Of a stretch of 64,000 bases of DNA, positions 49,063-58,668 are shown piece after piece; the first letter of the stretch is position 1, and the number at the start of each line of letters is the position of its first letter. The DNA is taken from assembly GCA_009667805.1 (NCBI GenBank), contig CM019066.1, positions 1,674,001 to 1,738,000 on the forward strand, in the 5' to 3' direction. Position numbers and translations under genes: made by a program. This DNA is from Leptobrachium leishanense. Taxonomy: Eukaryota > Chordata > Amphibia > Anura > Megophryidae. Under the pieces are notes generated by a model, which searched no databases, was not told where the DNA came from, and saw only the letters and a list, made by a program, of their open reading frames with translations.

Positions 49063-50854
49063 TACACATCTATCTTTTTGCACACTTCATTTTATATTTC
49101 TTGTATGATTTAATGTATTTTCTTTATTTTTATAAAGTGTCTCCTCCCCTCCAGGATGTTTTACACAGACACGCTCTGTATCTGATCGTCAGCATGGTGT
49201 GCTATGATGATGGCTTGGTGGCCGGGAAGAGTTTGCTGGTTCTGAAGACCAAAGATCCATGTGAAGATAAACACAGCCTGTGGGTTTATCAGTGTAACAG
49301 CTTGGTAAGTCTGTGCTTCGTGGGCCCCTTCTAACTCCCAATATAGGGATACTTGTATAGATTCTTAATGTTTTAACCCCTTCGCAACAGCTTGCGATTG
49401 TGTGAACACGATCTGGTGCCGTGCTCTATAATTGCAAATTAATTTAGTTTGCATCTTTGCTCCCGAAGGTGACCCCAACATTTAGCACAGTGGGCATGAT
49501 GGTTGAGGTGCTGACACTTTTCAAACCACGACTGTCAAACTCAGGACCACCAGATGCTTCTGGACTACAACTCCCATGAATCTATTGATTTGAAAGAATT
49601 TGGGAAATTGTAGGCATCAACATCTGGAGGGCTGTGAGTTTGGCAGCAAGGTTTTAAAAGCAGCTGCTAATAGGAGGGATGTTCACGCAGTATAAGCTCA
49701 GAATTTGCCACTGAATTGCACCAAACCGTTAATCTCACCGTATCTACATTTTTCGGGGCAATGTGTATATTCAGTAAACTGGCAATTTGCCAAATTCAGG
49801 CGAATTGATAACAAAATACAGTTGTATTACAATTTCGTAATACATTGTCACAATTCGGCGGCGCAGAAATGCCCTATAGAAATCTAATGATTAGTCTATT
49901 CACAGAACAAATTGCCCCCAGAGTGCGGCGAAATGACCTGATCTCGGTGATTTCAACCTGACCGGATTAAACGGGCGAATTTAATAGGTTTAAAAACCTT
50001 TTATTTTTTACAAAAAACTTTTTTTTAAAAAAAAATTTAAGACCGTTTTTATTATATCTCCACCGTTATAGAGCAGTGATGTTACCTCTACTCCACCCAG
50101 CCGGCACTATCAGAAAAAGGTGAAAACCTTGAGAATGACTGGAGAATTGAAAATTCTAGGTCAAAATAGTCAAACCAGAAAAGTTCTCCCATTTATCTCA
50201 CTTTCCAAATTGGCTATTTGGTCTAGATTGTTCATTCTCCTGGCAATTCTCAAGGTTTTCACCCCTTCCTGAATAACCATGTATATCTTTATTGGTTTAA
50301 CCTATTAAGTGCTCTGGAGACTCCATTTTCAGCACAATGTGGTGAACATTAGGTGAATAGTGACTGCACAGTATTTTCGGCAAACTGGAATCGAAGTGTT
50401 TCGAATTTAATAATGTGCTGAATAACCCTCCTAGTATGACAAATCTTCAGCTGATCCTGCACAGAGCTGCAGTAACTCCTGTTGGCCAGCAGATGGTGAC
50501 ATCTTCCTGCCAAATAGGTTACTACAGTAAGGAATACACTGAGAATATTCCCAAATATTTCTTTACTGTATATTTAGAATAATTTTCCAAAAAAAATAAA
50601 ATAGATCACTGGTTACTGACAGGGTTTTATTTTGGAAAATCACTTTAGTGAAGGGGTTATTTTTTTTATGTTCTTATACTTTACTTCCTATAATAACGTG
50701 ACCCATATCTGCTGTTGAGATACAACCAAATCTGTCTTTATCGAGGTTTCCACCTTTGCTTTTGATGCAGGATCAAGCACAGGCCATTTGCAAGGTCCTG
50801 TCAACATCGTTTGATGCCGTGCTATCTGAAAAAGCCCGAGTTCCAGCGGAATAG
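28360..50854 (+). CDS. ITGB1BP1: ITGB1BP1 (ICAP-1), integrin beta-1 binding protein 1, complete CDS in six exons
   Basis: A cytoplasmic and nuclear adaptor whose PTB domain binds the distal NPxY motif of integrin beta-1 tails and the N-terminus of KRIT1, limiting talin-driven integrin activation. Six exons with GT/AG junctions and matching phases give 204 residues (human about 200). The N-terminus [20 protein letters not shown] is basic then Ser-rich and carries the KKRH nuclear-localisation patch. Thr38 in [10 protein letters not shown] is the known CaMKII target position. The PTB domain runs from about residue 61 ([14 protein letters not shown]) to about 198, including [22 protein letters not shown] and LWVYQCNSL. 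The end [12 protein letters not shown] differs from the mammalian ...LTSEKP by a short extension. No disabling change is seen. It is head to head with CPSF3 and convergent with ASAP2. Confidence 0.96.
28617..28983. mobile_element. GGGTCAGAC-TIR MITE, copy 2
   Basis: Ends TAGGCTAGGGTCAGACTAAC and CGTCTGACCTTAGCCTTA. The internal word GTGATTTTGTACGGATCATC is shared with copies 3, 4 and 5. Confidence 0.75.
29533..29965. mobile_element. GGGTCAGAC-TIR MITE, copy 3
   Basis: Ends TAAGGCTAGGGTCAGACAAA and GGTCTGACTCCAGCCTTA. About 430 bp; the internal words match the other copies. Flanks read TAA and TTA. Confidence 0.75.
30087..30163. repeat. Short inverted repeat
   Basis: CATACAGTAAAGGAGAAGGT faces ACCTTCTCCTTTATTGTATG around a 30-bp loop. 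It is a small foldback or MITE remnant in ITGB1BP1 intron 1. Confidence 0.6.
30424..30502 (+). CDS. ITGB1BP1: ITGB1BP1 coding exon 2
   Basis: Acceptor CATGTAG, then [20 protein letters not shown] and DSAKSF plus one base. Donor GTAAGA. It contains the Thr38 position. Confidence 0.94.
30575..30675. mobile_element. Small palindromic MITE (GGAACTACATTTCCC type)
   Basis: CCAGATGTTTTGGAACTACATTTCCCACAA faces GGGAAATGTAGTTCCAAAGCATCTGG. It is related to the element at 15535-15660. Confidence 0.6.
30668..31384. mobile_element. TIR element with central palindrome (GGGGCCCTATT ends)
   Basis: It starts GGGGCCCTATTTCAAAGTG and ends ATAGCAATAGGGCCCC, with AACGCTA / TAGCGTGAA internal to each tip. The centre has a perfect hairpin at 31124-31153 (CTCGCTCTCGTGTGATCACA and its mirror). 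No coding potential. Confidence 0.55.
31595..33490. repeat. Long near-perfect inverted repeat (two ~705-bp arms, 482-bp spacer)
   Basis: The left arm 31595-32303 (TAGAAAGACAGAGGGTACTC ... GGGGCACTTACGCT) is mirrored by 32786-33490 (AGCGTAAGTGCCCC ... GTACCCTCTGTCTTTCTA) with very few differences. The spacer 32304-32785 carries no gene. Arm identity implies a recent origin or gene conversion. It may be a foldback transposon or a head-to-head pair of one interspersed element; I see no transposase or hammerhead core in it. Confidence 0.92.
33491..34430. other. ITGB1BP1 intron 2, partly repeat-derived
   Basis: GTACAGCGCTACGGAACTTG and CTGGCGCTTTATAAAC at 33805-33850 belong to a common dispersed vertebrate repeat type, also seen near 35710. 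Nothing codes. Confidence 0.4.
34432..34686. mobile_element. Probable small TIR element (GGGGCCGGCC / CCCCCGGCC ends)
   Basis: CTACGACGGGGCCGGCCATA at the left and CTCGTCTGCCCCCGGCCTTA at the right are imperfectly inverted. The interior is rich in AGCGC and contains the paired words GGACAGACGTC and GTGGAAGGAACGTCC facing GGATGTTCCTTCCGC. Confidence 0.45.
35050..35178. repeat. Inverted repeat sharing a block with 62890-62965
   Basis: GAGGTTTGTGAGG...GACGAGCAATGGCACTAGTG faces CGCTAGTGCCGTTGCTCGTC then CTCACAAACCTC. The left arm block (CCTGAGGACGAG, CACTAGTGGCCTGCTC, GGTGGGGC) recurs at 62895-62948 beside a hammerhead ribozyme. Confidence 0.7.
35295..35431 (+). CDS. ITGB1BP1: ITGB1BP1 coding exon 3
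   Basis: Acceptor TTTGCAG. It completes Gly51 and encodes [20 protein letters not shown]... to LINYIDVAQ, the start of the PTB domain. Donor GTACCA. Confidence 0.95.
35841..36270. mobile_element. GGGTCAGAC-TIR MITE, copy 4, inserted in another repeat
   Basis: TAAGGCTAGGGTCAGACTAA to CAGTCTGACCCTAGCCTA. It splits a dispersed repeat whose halves (CAGCGCTGCACAATGG...GAGCTTACACTC and AAGAGGAAGGGGTGACACAC) are contiguous in sense. The flanks read TAA on both sides, compatible with a 3-bp target duplication. Confidence 0.78.
36975..37175. repeat. GC-rich perfect palindrome
   Basis: CTCACCTGCCGCCGCCGCGT...GCGATCTC and its reverse complement meet at about 37076. The arms are about 98 bp with few mismatches. 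A related, less perfect palindrome (GAGCGCCCAAGCTCC, TCACGTGGTTCCCCCAGGC) is at 16870-17060. Confidence 0.85.
37198..38125 (+). repeat. Minisatellite, 18-26 bp unit (GGGGCAAATCCATGTGTGAGC)
   Basis: About 36 units of GGGGCAAATCCATGTGTGAG followed by CTGGCT, CTGAT or CTG. The long minus-strand ORFs (36933-38042 and others) are repeat artefacts. The core GGGGCA..ATCCATG.GAG is shared with the arrays at 5274 and 23390. Confidence 0.95.
38669..38837. mobile_element. Palindromic MITE (CAGGGTTATTCAG type)
   Basis: ACAGGTCTATTCAAAGAAAG followed by GTGAAACTCAGGAGAATG faces TCTCCTGATTTTCACC then TTTGCTGAATAACCCTGT. A second copy is at 50105-50282 and a half copy at 26783-26871. Confidence 0.7.
39033..39125 (+). 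CDS. ITGB1BP1: ITGB1BP1 coding exon 4
   Basis: Acceptor ATTGCAG, then [20 protein letters not shown] and [11 protein letters not shown] in phase 0. Donor GTACGT. Confidence 0.95.
39434..41035 (-). mobile_element. Retroposed sequence with poly(A) end; holds a 301-codon ORF
   Basis: Read on the minus strand it ends GTCTTTTCAAAATAAAAAAT, about 14 more bases, then an A-run at 39436-39445, which is a polyadenylation signal and tail. The minus-strand ORF 40023-40928 (301 codons, [20 protein letters not shown]...) has no domain I recognise. Its Ala/Leu/Gly/Pro richness could reflect GC-rich non-coding sequence. It may be a deleted LINE copy (5' part joined to 3' end) or a processed pseudogene. Confidence 0.45.
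41700..42930 (+). repeat. Minisatellite, ~29-31 bp purine-rich unit
   Basis: About 38 units of GAAATGAAATGGAGAGAGAT followed by GAATTGGGGGA or GAATTGGGGTGA. The two alternate in a higher-order pattern through 42230-42620. One strand is almost pure purine. The minus-strand ORF 41700-42899 (His/Phe/Ser/Pro repeat) is an artefact. Confidence 0.95.
43590..43930 (+). repeat. Tandem ~65-bp repeat with TG/CA and TA tracts
   Basis: Five units each containing CACTGGCACTTTTCAGACCT + CAGTGTGTGTG, then GTGTAATATATACACA. A (TG)n(TA)n tract leads in at 43596-43650. Confidence 0.85.
44505..45683. mobile_element. TIR element (CAGGGTTATTCAGAGAGCAC), split by a MITE
   Basis: CAGGGTTATTCAGAGAGCAC at the left faces GGTGCTTTTTCAATAACCCTG at the right. 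No transposase. The GGGTCAGAC MITE (44618-45045) is nested inside. Confidence 0.65.
44618..45045. mobile_element. GGGTCAGAC-TIR MITE, copy 5
   Basis: TAAGGCTAGGGTCAGACTAA to CAGTCTGAACCTAGCCTCA. Its body is nearly identical to copy 4 at 35841-36270, so the two are recent relatives. Confidence 0.78.
45690..46511. other. ITGB1BP1 intron 4 stretch, no recognised feature
   Basis: No gene or RNA. GGGCCCTATTCCAACTGAAA at 46044-46063 resembles the end of the element at 30668 but has no partner nearby. Confidence 0.45.
46512..46705 (+). repeat. tRNA-headed SINE (plus strand)
   Basis: GGTGGAGTAGAGATAACATC (A-box-like), GGGTTCAATCC (B-box), then CCTTGGGCAAGACACCTAAC and the tail CAATGTATCCTTCCTGG. 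Same family as 16548-16724. A head-only fragment is at 50057-50100 (minus). Confidence 0.75.
47449..47500 (-). ncRNA. Hammerhead A', mutated copy in the opposite arm
   Basis: Minus strand: the core reads CTGGTGA where CTGANGA is required (invariant A changed to G). Stem II is weakened, GAAA is kept, stem III is CAGTGCTG, then TC and CTAGGAG. Probably inactive. It is the mirror copy of ribozyme A. Confidence 0.75.
47608..47657 (+). ncRNA. Hammerhead ribozyme A (core intact)
   Basis: Stem I CTCCTAG (47608-47614) pairs with CTAGGAG (47651-47657). Core CTGATGA (47615-47621). Stem II GGGTT / AACCC (47622-47626 / 47632-47636) with loop CAACA. GAAA (47637-47640). Self-complementary stem III CAGCGCTG (47641-47648), then the TC cleavage dinucleotide (47649-47650). 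Stem I extends beyond an internal loop with GCAACTGGTC (47587-47596) pairing GACCAGTTGC (47665-47674). All invariant core bases are present. The minimal stem III resembles the hammerheads reported in Penelope-like elements, which act as dimers. Confidence 0.88.
47801..48403. mobile_element. piggyBac-type MITE (TTAA flanks)
   Basis: Ends AGGAACACTC and GAGTGTCCCT are flanked by TTAA (47797-47800 and 48404-48407). A perfect hairpin at 48151-48189 (GAGACGTCATCGCGCT...) lies in the middle. No transposase. Confidence 0.75.
48928..48980 (-). ncRNA. Hammerhead ribozyme B (core intact)
   Basis: Minus strand: stem I AAGGA-CACT pairs with AGTG-(A)-TCCTT, with one mismatch and one bulge. Core CTGAGGA (the seventh base is free to vary). 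A short stem II in AGCCGGTAGGT is closed by about three pairs. GAAA, stem III ACGCGT (self-complementary), cleavage TC. The core and stem I are good; stem II is the weakest part. Confidence 0.75.
49155..49304 (+). CDS. ITGB1BP1: ITGB1BP1 coding exon 5
   Basis: Acceptor CCTCCAG, then [20 protein letters not shown]... to LWVYQCNSL. Donor GTAAGT. PTB core. Confidence 0.96.
50057..50282. repeat. SINE head fragment joined to a palindromic MITE
   Basis: 50057-50100 is the reverse-complement head of the tRNA-like SINE. 50105-50282 is the AAAAAGGTGAAAACC...TTTTCACC foldback MITE, matching 38669-38837. Confidence 0.55.
50771..50854 (+). CDS. ITGB1BP1: ITGB1BP1 coding exon 6 and stop
   Basis: Acceptor GATGCAG, then [20 protein letters not shown] and KARVPAE, stop TAG at 50852-50854. 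The amphipathic [12 protein letters not shown] helix closes the PTB fold. Confidence 0.95.
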   Translation, partial: DQAQAICKVLSTSFDAVLSEKARVPAE

Positions 50855-51810
50855 CCCTGTACTGTATGTACAGCCGTCTGACACCTGCTGTGCCTGGGAG
50901 AACGAGCAGCACCTGCCCAGCCTCCTCTGCGGATCTGATCGTAATCTGCTGGACAGATCTGTGCAGAATCTTAAAGATCAATCGCAGATCCATCCTTTGA
51001 CTGTGTTCATGTTACCTGGGCGCAGGGAGGTTCCATTTACATAAAGATGTATAATGCATGAACGTTCCGGACCCGGGAAATGGAACGTAAACAGGTTAAT
51101 TCCCTAAATGACAGGTACTATTCCAGGGTAAAAGGTCGGTATAGGTGAAATGTGGAAAATGATCCCCAGGTCAGCGATTTGACTAAATTATAAAGGGTTT
51201 CCCCTGGGAGTGAGGCACTAAGTGCGGTGTTTGCCAGCATTGCAAAAGCCGGCTGAACGTGCTGGTATTGTAGCGCTGAGAAACGCCGGCATTCCTCAGC
51301 ATTTTATTAGCCAGTTTTTGCAACGCCAGCACATGGTGGATAACCAGTGTTTAAGTGTACGGATATGTAGGTGATGGTATTCCTACAGGAGCCTGATTTT
51401 CACGTTTTTTATCGGTACATTGATTGAAATGGAGGAAGGAATGCGCTTCGCGAAGATCTTAATGGACAGATGGCAAAGGGCCCCTGATTTCTTAACACAG
51501 CCGGTAATATAGGAGCGGCTCATGGAAACCTGCAACACCAGCCATTGGCAGCTCCTCATTATTGTCAATATTAAGAGTGATCCACTATCTTAGCGGCTTG
51601 ACTCTGACAGGAGCCGCTACCAGCAGCATCACCTGGAATCCATAGAGACCAGTGGGTGCTATCCACAACATCATATGCACCTGATCTCACCAGGCTGGTG
51701 GAAGGACACAGGGAACTATTTGTTCCCAGTTTCCTCCTGCCAGCAGCAATAGGAGGTGGCACACAGTGACATCCTCTGCAGGAGGGGACCACAGGTTTTA
51801 TAGTAAACCC
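50855..51810 (+). other. ITGB1BP1 3' flank / possible 3'UTR
   Basis: No AATAAA lies soon after the stop. The nearest convincing candidate is ATGAAATAAATACATATGCT at about 54509-54528, preceded by T-rich sequence resembling a 3'UTR end. If that is used, the 3'UTR would be about 3.7 kb and include the hammerhead foldbacks. This remains uncertain. Confidence 0.35.
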
Positions 51811-51811
51811 A

Positions 51812-52445
51812 ATGTTTCCGAAAGCGCAATATAATATTTTATTTTTCCAATATGTCACCTGGCATCAGATTTTATATGTAATAATATCTCCCAAGCGTAT
51901 TATTTTATATTGTCTATTTAGATTTAAAAATGGGTTGCTCGTTTGTGCCAGGAGTGAGTCAATGGATCTGTATGTCCTCAGGATCTGCGAGCCCCAGCGT
52001 TCCAAAGCCTTGATACGCTGCTGGTTAGGATCAGCCTCTCTGTTGAAATTTAGAGGAGGAATAGATGCACGTTGCCAATTTCAAATAAAATACAATTTAT
52101 TGGCGAAATAAAAAAATTATATATAAAAAGAGCTCTATGAGTTAAAATAGATATGAAATTAAATCCAGGGATACGCGTTTCGCTGAGGACAATTTCAGCT
52201 TCATCAGTCCCAATTTCAGAAGACTGACTCTTCAGAGGCTGATCCTAACCAGCAGCGTATCAAGGCTTTGGAACGCTGGGGCTCGCAGATCCTGAGGAAC
52301 TAGAGATCCATTGACCCACTCCTGGCGGAAACAAGCAACCCATAAGTATTTTATAGTTTTTATTTATAATACGTTTGGGAGATAGTGACATATTGTAAAA
52401 ATAAAATAATATATTGCACTTTCGGAAACATTGGGTTTACTATAT
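51812..52445. mobile_element. Foldback element with a hammerhead ribozyme in the loop
   Basis: The left arm 51812-52036 (ATGTTTCCGAAAGCGCAATA ... CTGCTGGTTAGGATCAGCCT) is mirrored by 52236-52445 (AGGCTGATCCTAACCAGCAG ... ATTGCACTTTCGGAAACAT). The 200-bp spacer holds hammerhead C on the minus strand. No ORF. Confidence 0.8.
52168..52211 (-). ncRNA. Hammerhead ribozyme C (core intact)
   Basis: Minus strand: stem I GGGA (52208-52211) pairs TCCC (52168-52171). Core CTGATGA (52201-52207). Stem II GCTGA / TCAGC around AATTGTCC. GAAA (52178-52181). Stem III CGCG (52174-52177) and cleavage dinucleotide TA (UH rule satisfied). Stem I continues past a small internal loop with AAAT/ATTT pairs. All invariant core bases are present. 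Confidence 0.82.
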
Positions 52446-53227
52446 ATATTCCTATAGCAATCACATTGCAGCTATAATCTGGCTAAATGCAATCCACCCT
52501 CTCAATCAAAAAAGCGGTACTTGGGTATAAACGTATACGGCGCTACCTATATCACACCACATTTGTTGGTTTTCTCGGACCACAGGTTTTGTTTTACATG
52601 ATTTTAATGGATTCTGCGAGCTTTATATATAACAAACTAGATACAGAGCATACCACTTAATGACGCCATTAGAGACTTTTTAAAAACATCCATTAATAAA
52701 GATGGAGATTTAGTCACACGTTGTGATCACAAGATGGTAAAGCTTGCCACAACAGCAATGTACTCCAACCCCTGTCATATACACCCTAATGGCTGCCCTT
52801 ATGAGTTTAACCCACTTAAATGGTACAAACGGTCTCCTGGGGCTCTCTGCAGCTCAAGGTTAAATAAGAGCTGCCACGGAGAAGCTGTAAACCATGTGAC
52901 TAGGGAGTGGTGATGCTGGCCTAATAGGGTGGTCAGCCCCAAACATGTAATACACAGATCAGGAGAGGGTGCACTCAACCGTGACATATTAAGGTTAAGT
53001 GAAGCTTCTCCGTTTGTGTGAAATATATATTGTAACAGCCAGCTTAAACCATGTGCTAAAAAGGCCTTAAAACTATATAAATATATTTTTCCAAGTCAAA
53101 TGCATTGATCCATGTGAAAGGAGATCAAGAAGCTCAATCCCTTGGCTCCACAACAATATATATAGTGCAAGGGCTCCCCACCTTTACCTGTGTCACGCGA
53201 TGCTTGCTCCGGTGCTGCTGGAGAAAA

Positions 53228-53420
53228 AGCACACTCAGGAGGCTGGTTTCAGAATTTTATAGTGAATATATTTATTCCATTGGTCAAAGTCAACGTTTCA
53301 GTCCTTGACAGGACTTTATAAGGTCTTGATAAAAGTCCTGTCAAGGACTGAAACGTCGACTTTGACTGATGGAATAAATATTCACTACAAAATTCTGAAA
53401 CCAGCCTCCTGAGTGTGCTA
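53228..53420. mobile_element. Near-perfect hairpin with decayed hammerheads D/D'
   Basis: AGCACACTCAGGAGGCTGGT...GACAGGACTTTATAAGG is mirrored by CTTGATAAAAGTCCTGTCAA...CCAGCCTCCTGAGTGTGCT. In the right arm (53320-53363) a hammerhead-like fold is visible: stem I AAGGTC/GACTTT, core-like TTGATAA, stem II AGTCC/GGACT, GAAA, CG, TC. The core differs from CTGANGA at C3 and G8, which pair with each other in the fold, so the change is U-A for C-G. The left-arm copy is further decayed. Confidence 0.6.
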
Positions 53421-53447
53421 TTTGTCAGATATATCTAGGATTGTAAA

Positions 53448-53615
53448 TGGATGCACTCCGGGACTAAGTTTTATTAAATAATCATTAGAAATTGCCTGTA
53501 ATCATGGTCTGACGTTTTGGCTGTCTCAAGGTCGATAAAGGCTCAGAGAGTCGAAATGTTGGACCTTGATTACAGGCAATTTTTATTAATGAAACTTCGT
53601 CTCCAAGTGCATCCA
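53448..53615. mobile_element. Inverted repeat with decayed hammerhead-like motif E
   Basis: GGATGCACTCCGGGACTAAG...GCCTGTAATCATGG is mirrored by CCTTGATTACAGGCAATTTT...CCAAGTGCATCC. The centre (53531-53570) reads AAGGTC-GATAAA-GGCTCAGAGAGTC-GAAA-TGTTG-GACCTT, which has the stem and GAAA layout of D but a disrupted core. Confidence 0.5.
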
Positions 53616-53633
53616 TCAGTCTCTTTTGTTTAA

Positions 53634-54059
53634 GGCTAAGGTCAGACGAGCGCAGTATTAACGTGCGTTTAGCTGCACAAAATCACGGCCGCGCTAGCAG
53701 CAAATTACGTCCAATGCCGGGCAGCATACGAAGAACGGCCGCACAAAAGTGCGGCCGCACAACGCAAGTGGCAAACAAACGCATTTTTTGGAGAACGTGA
53801 TACCGCTAGTACTGACGTACAGAGTGCGCTGCGTCCGCTAGCGGCGTGTTTGCGTGATTAGGAGACGTCAGACGCTGCTAATGTCCGGCCAACATAACGT
53901 CCAGACGTAAAAAGTGTTTTATTGATGATCCGTACAAAATCACGGACGAAAATGTGCATCGTATGACCGCTATCGCGTATTCCATGAAAAAATACGTCCA
54001 TTCGTTCGAACGCACTTTTTCACGGACAACGCGAACAATGCGTTAGTCTGACCCTAGCC
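53634..54059. mobile_element. GGGTCAGAC-TIR MITE, copy 6
   Basis: GGCTAAGGTCAGACGAGCGC to GCGTTAGTCTGACCCTAGCC, flanked by TTAA on both sides (53630-53633 and 54060-54063). Inverted orientation relative to copies 4 and 5. Confidence 0.78.
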
Positions 54060-54821
54060 TTAATGCTTGGATTTTTTGCACCTGGGCAATTGTTGGTGTG
54101 AGGTGTATGCAGGCTTTATGTGTTATATATATTACACACACCACCCTGTGTTAATCGATACCTGATCTTGCTCTGCGTATCTTATACACTCATTCCTAGC
54201 AACGGTACTTTTGTCAGTGGATTTCCAGACTTGACATCACACTCCATTTACCTGCTCCAATCTGCATGTGTAAATGTAAGCAGAACATTGCTCTTCTTTA
54301 GGGAGTCTTCATAAAGTAAATGTTTTTGCATTATTTAAACCTATCTATATCATTGCATAGATAATGTGTAATTCTTTTGTATTCCCCACCATGTATTTCT
54401 TACCAAGGGTACTTTTTGGAATGTTTTTGCAATGTTTGAGAGTTTTATATTTACACTTTTATCTGTTGTTACGTGTATATAGCAGAGTTATTGTTTATGA
54501 AGCTCAGATGAAATAAATACATATGCTGGAATTTTTATATCATAACTGCTGTCACTTGATAGAACGAAGACGCCATTTATTGCAACTAATCCGCAAGTGA
54601 GTCGATTAAATGAGGAAAGGGTAAGGTCAGTGCGTTCTGTGTGTAGAAGGTTATCAGTGAGTTTGTGGCAGCCTGTACGGCACGGATTAATGCTGATACG
54701 AGTTCTAAATCAGATCGGCAAAAAGGATAGGATCCATTGGGGATAGACAGAGGCAGCTCAATAATTAGGCGAGATAGGCGGTTACATGAGGCCTCACATG
54801 ATGGAATTCATGTGATATATA

Positions 54822-55122
54822 AGGCCCCGTTCACACCTGGGCATTTTACAGCGCGTTCCTGTGCACTGTAAAAAACGCCCAAACACGGAAATCCCATGAT
54901 TTCCTATGGGCTGGATGTATTACAAGGCGTAGGAACGCACTGTAAAACGCCATATGCCCATAGAAGTACAGGAGCTTCTTTGGGGCGTATTGCAGCGGGT
55001 TCACGGCCATAGACTGCAGCATGAACGCGTTGCAATGCGCGTTCACGCGGTTTTCACGTTTGCACGATACACGCGCCAAAAACGCGCATATGAAAAACGC
55101 TGAGGTGTGAACCCAGCCTAAG
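54822..55122. mobile_element. TIR MITE (GTTCACACCTGGGC ends)
   Basis: AAGGCCCCGTTCACACCTGGGC faces GAGGTGTGAACCCAGCCTAAG. The interior has repeated AACGC and GCGTT words. No coding potential. Confidence 0.65.
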
Positions 55123-55329
55123 CATTTAAGCAGTGTTCACGTGCCCATTGATATTCCACATGAATAAACTCCTACATTCAAATACTACCTTCTTCTAAGA
55201 GAGCACGGGGAACCTTTATTAATGAAAATTGTTAATTTCTATATATTTTGCATTAACAAGTAGGACTTAAATTTTGACCCTTACCTATGGTCAGTCTGAA
55301 TGAAGAGCACCGTGCTAGATTGGATATTA

Positions 55330-57400
<2,071 letters not shown>

Positions 57401-58099
57401 ACCACACCAGTAAATGTCTAGAAGGAGCTGAGTATCAGTCATTTTAAAGCTGCCTAATTGGTGCTTATAATGCTTTATTGCTGCTCCGTGACATCCACAG
57501 GTGTTTTCAATACCTGATTGAAAACACTTGAATGAACCTCTGTTCTTCAGAGTGGTAGTCTTTAAGGGGTTGAATAATTGGGTCAATGAAGAATTCACAA
57601 AAGAAACATTTACTACTGTATTACAAAACCAATTGATGTCATTTTAGTTGCATATGGTTCTTTAAAAAGTCCTTGTAGGATTTCATTCTGAATACAATTA
57701 CAAATGTACACTAAATTCCCTAAAACCCTTTACAGCATTGGGGGTTGAATAATTTTGAACACAACTGTATATATATAAACATACATACACACACACAGGT
57801 AATCCTAATTATCTATTGTGGGTTGATAAAAGAAATATATGATTGAACAGCTAATTAAAAGTTTTACAGTGTGGCAATTGTGTTTCCAGGCATCTTGACC
57901 CCTGAGCATGGTGGTCATTGCTTTCAGACAGGAGTGTGTAACGCGGAGACATTCACCCACTGACACGCCTGAATATTAATGTGCAAAGTGGCAGCTGTCC
58001 TCCATCTTTAGCCAATCCCATCATGCTCTATGTATGGCATAAATATCCCGATACAAAGTGAAGTCAAGACACGCAGCTTAGTTTCCATCCGTCTGGCTA

Positions 58100-58105
58100 T
58101 TTATT
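58100..58105 (-). terminator. Candidate ASAP2 poly(A) signal
   Basis: AATAAA on the minus strand, about 490 bases past the ASAP2 stop codon, in the context CTTCTAATAAATAGCC. It is the first canonical hexamer I found on that strand after the stop. Confidence 0.5.
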
Positions 58106-58593
58106 AGAAGATCACAAAAGATTGGAATGATTAGTTCAATTGAAAAAAAATGTAGCGTTAATTTACTAACCAGAAAAAAGGAGGAGTCCCAAAATGACAT
58201 CGACCCCCGCGAAGTTGAGGGAGAGTCTCGTGTACGTTGCCCTGCAATGTACGTGGATCTCCGGCTAACATAGAATAGGACACCATTAATAAACCATTAA
58301 ATGGTACAAAAAAAAAATTCCTCGGAGTATTAGACAACATTAAAGATCTCTAGTGTTCAACATGAATATCTACATCCGCCTGGCATGGATCTTCCAGAGA
58401 AAAACTATACAAGGTATACAAGTGTCCCAACAATAAAACAACATGGTCATAGGACTTTCCCGGTTTAATAAAAAGGAGTGGTTGCAGATTCAGGACCATC
58501 TCTGGCGTAGGTTTGGTTTCCATCACCTCCCTGGAGAGCTCTCCTGCCCGGCTCGATGTTCTCACTGAGAGGGATGAATTTACTAGTGGCTGT

Positions 58594-58668
58594 TTATTCT
58601 GTAAAAAAGTGCACAAATGATACTGGAAACACTCCTCTTCGTGTTGGATCTCCCTCGACATGTCCGAT
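58594..58668 (-). CDS. ASAP2: ASAP2 last coding exon
   Basis: Acceptor CCTGCAG, then IGHVEGDPTRRGVFPVSFVH + FFTE and stop TAA (58594-58596). Too short for most ORF callers. The phase fits the upstream donor after EWW. Confidence 0.92.
   Translation of the reverse strand: MGHVEGDPTRRGVFPVSFVHFFTE

Noticed and set aside
58350..58661. Minus-strand ORF of 103 codons as the ASAP2 end
   Set aside because: The true last exon uses a different frame (58594-58668), which joins in phase to the SH3 exon and ends PVSFVHFFTE.
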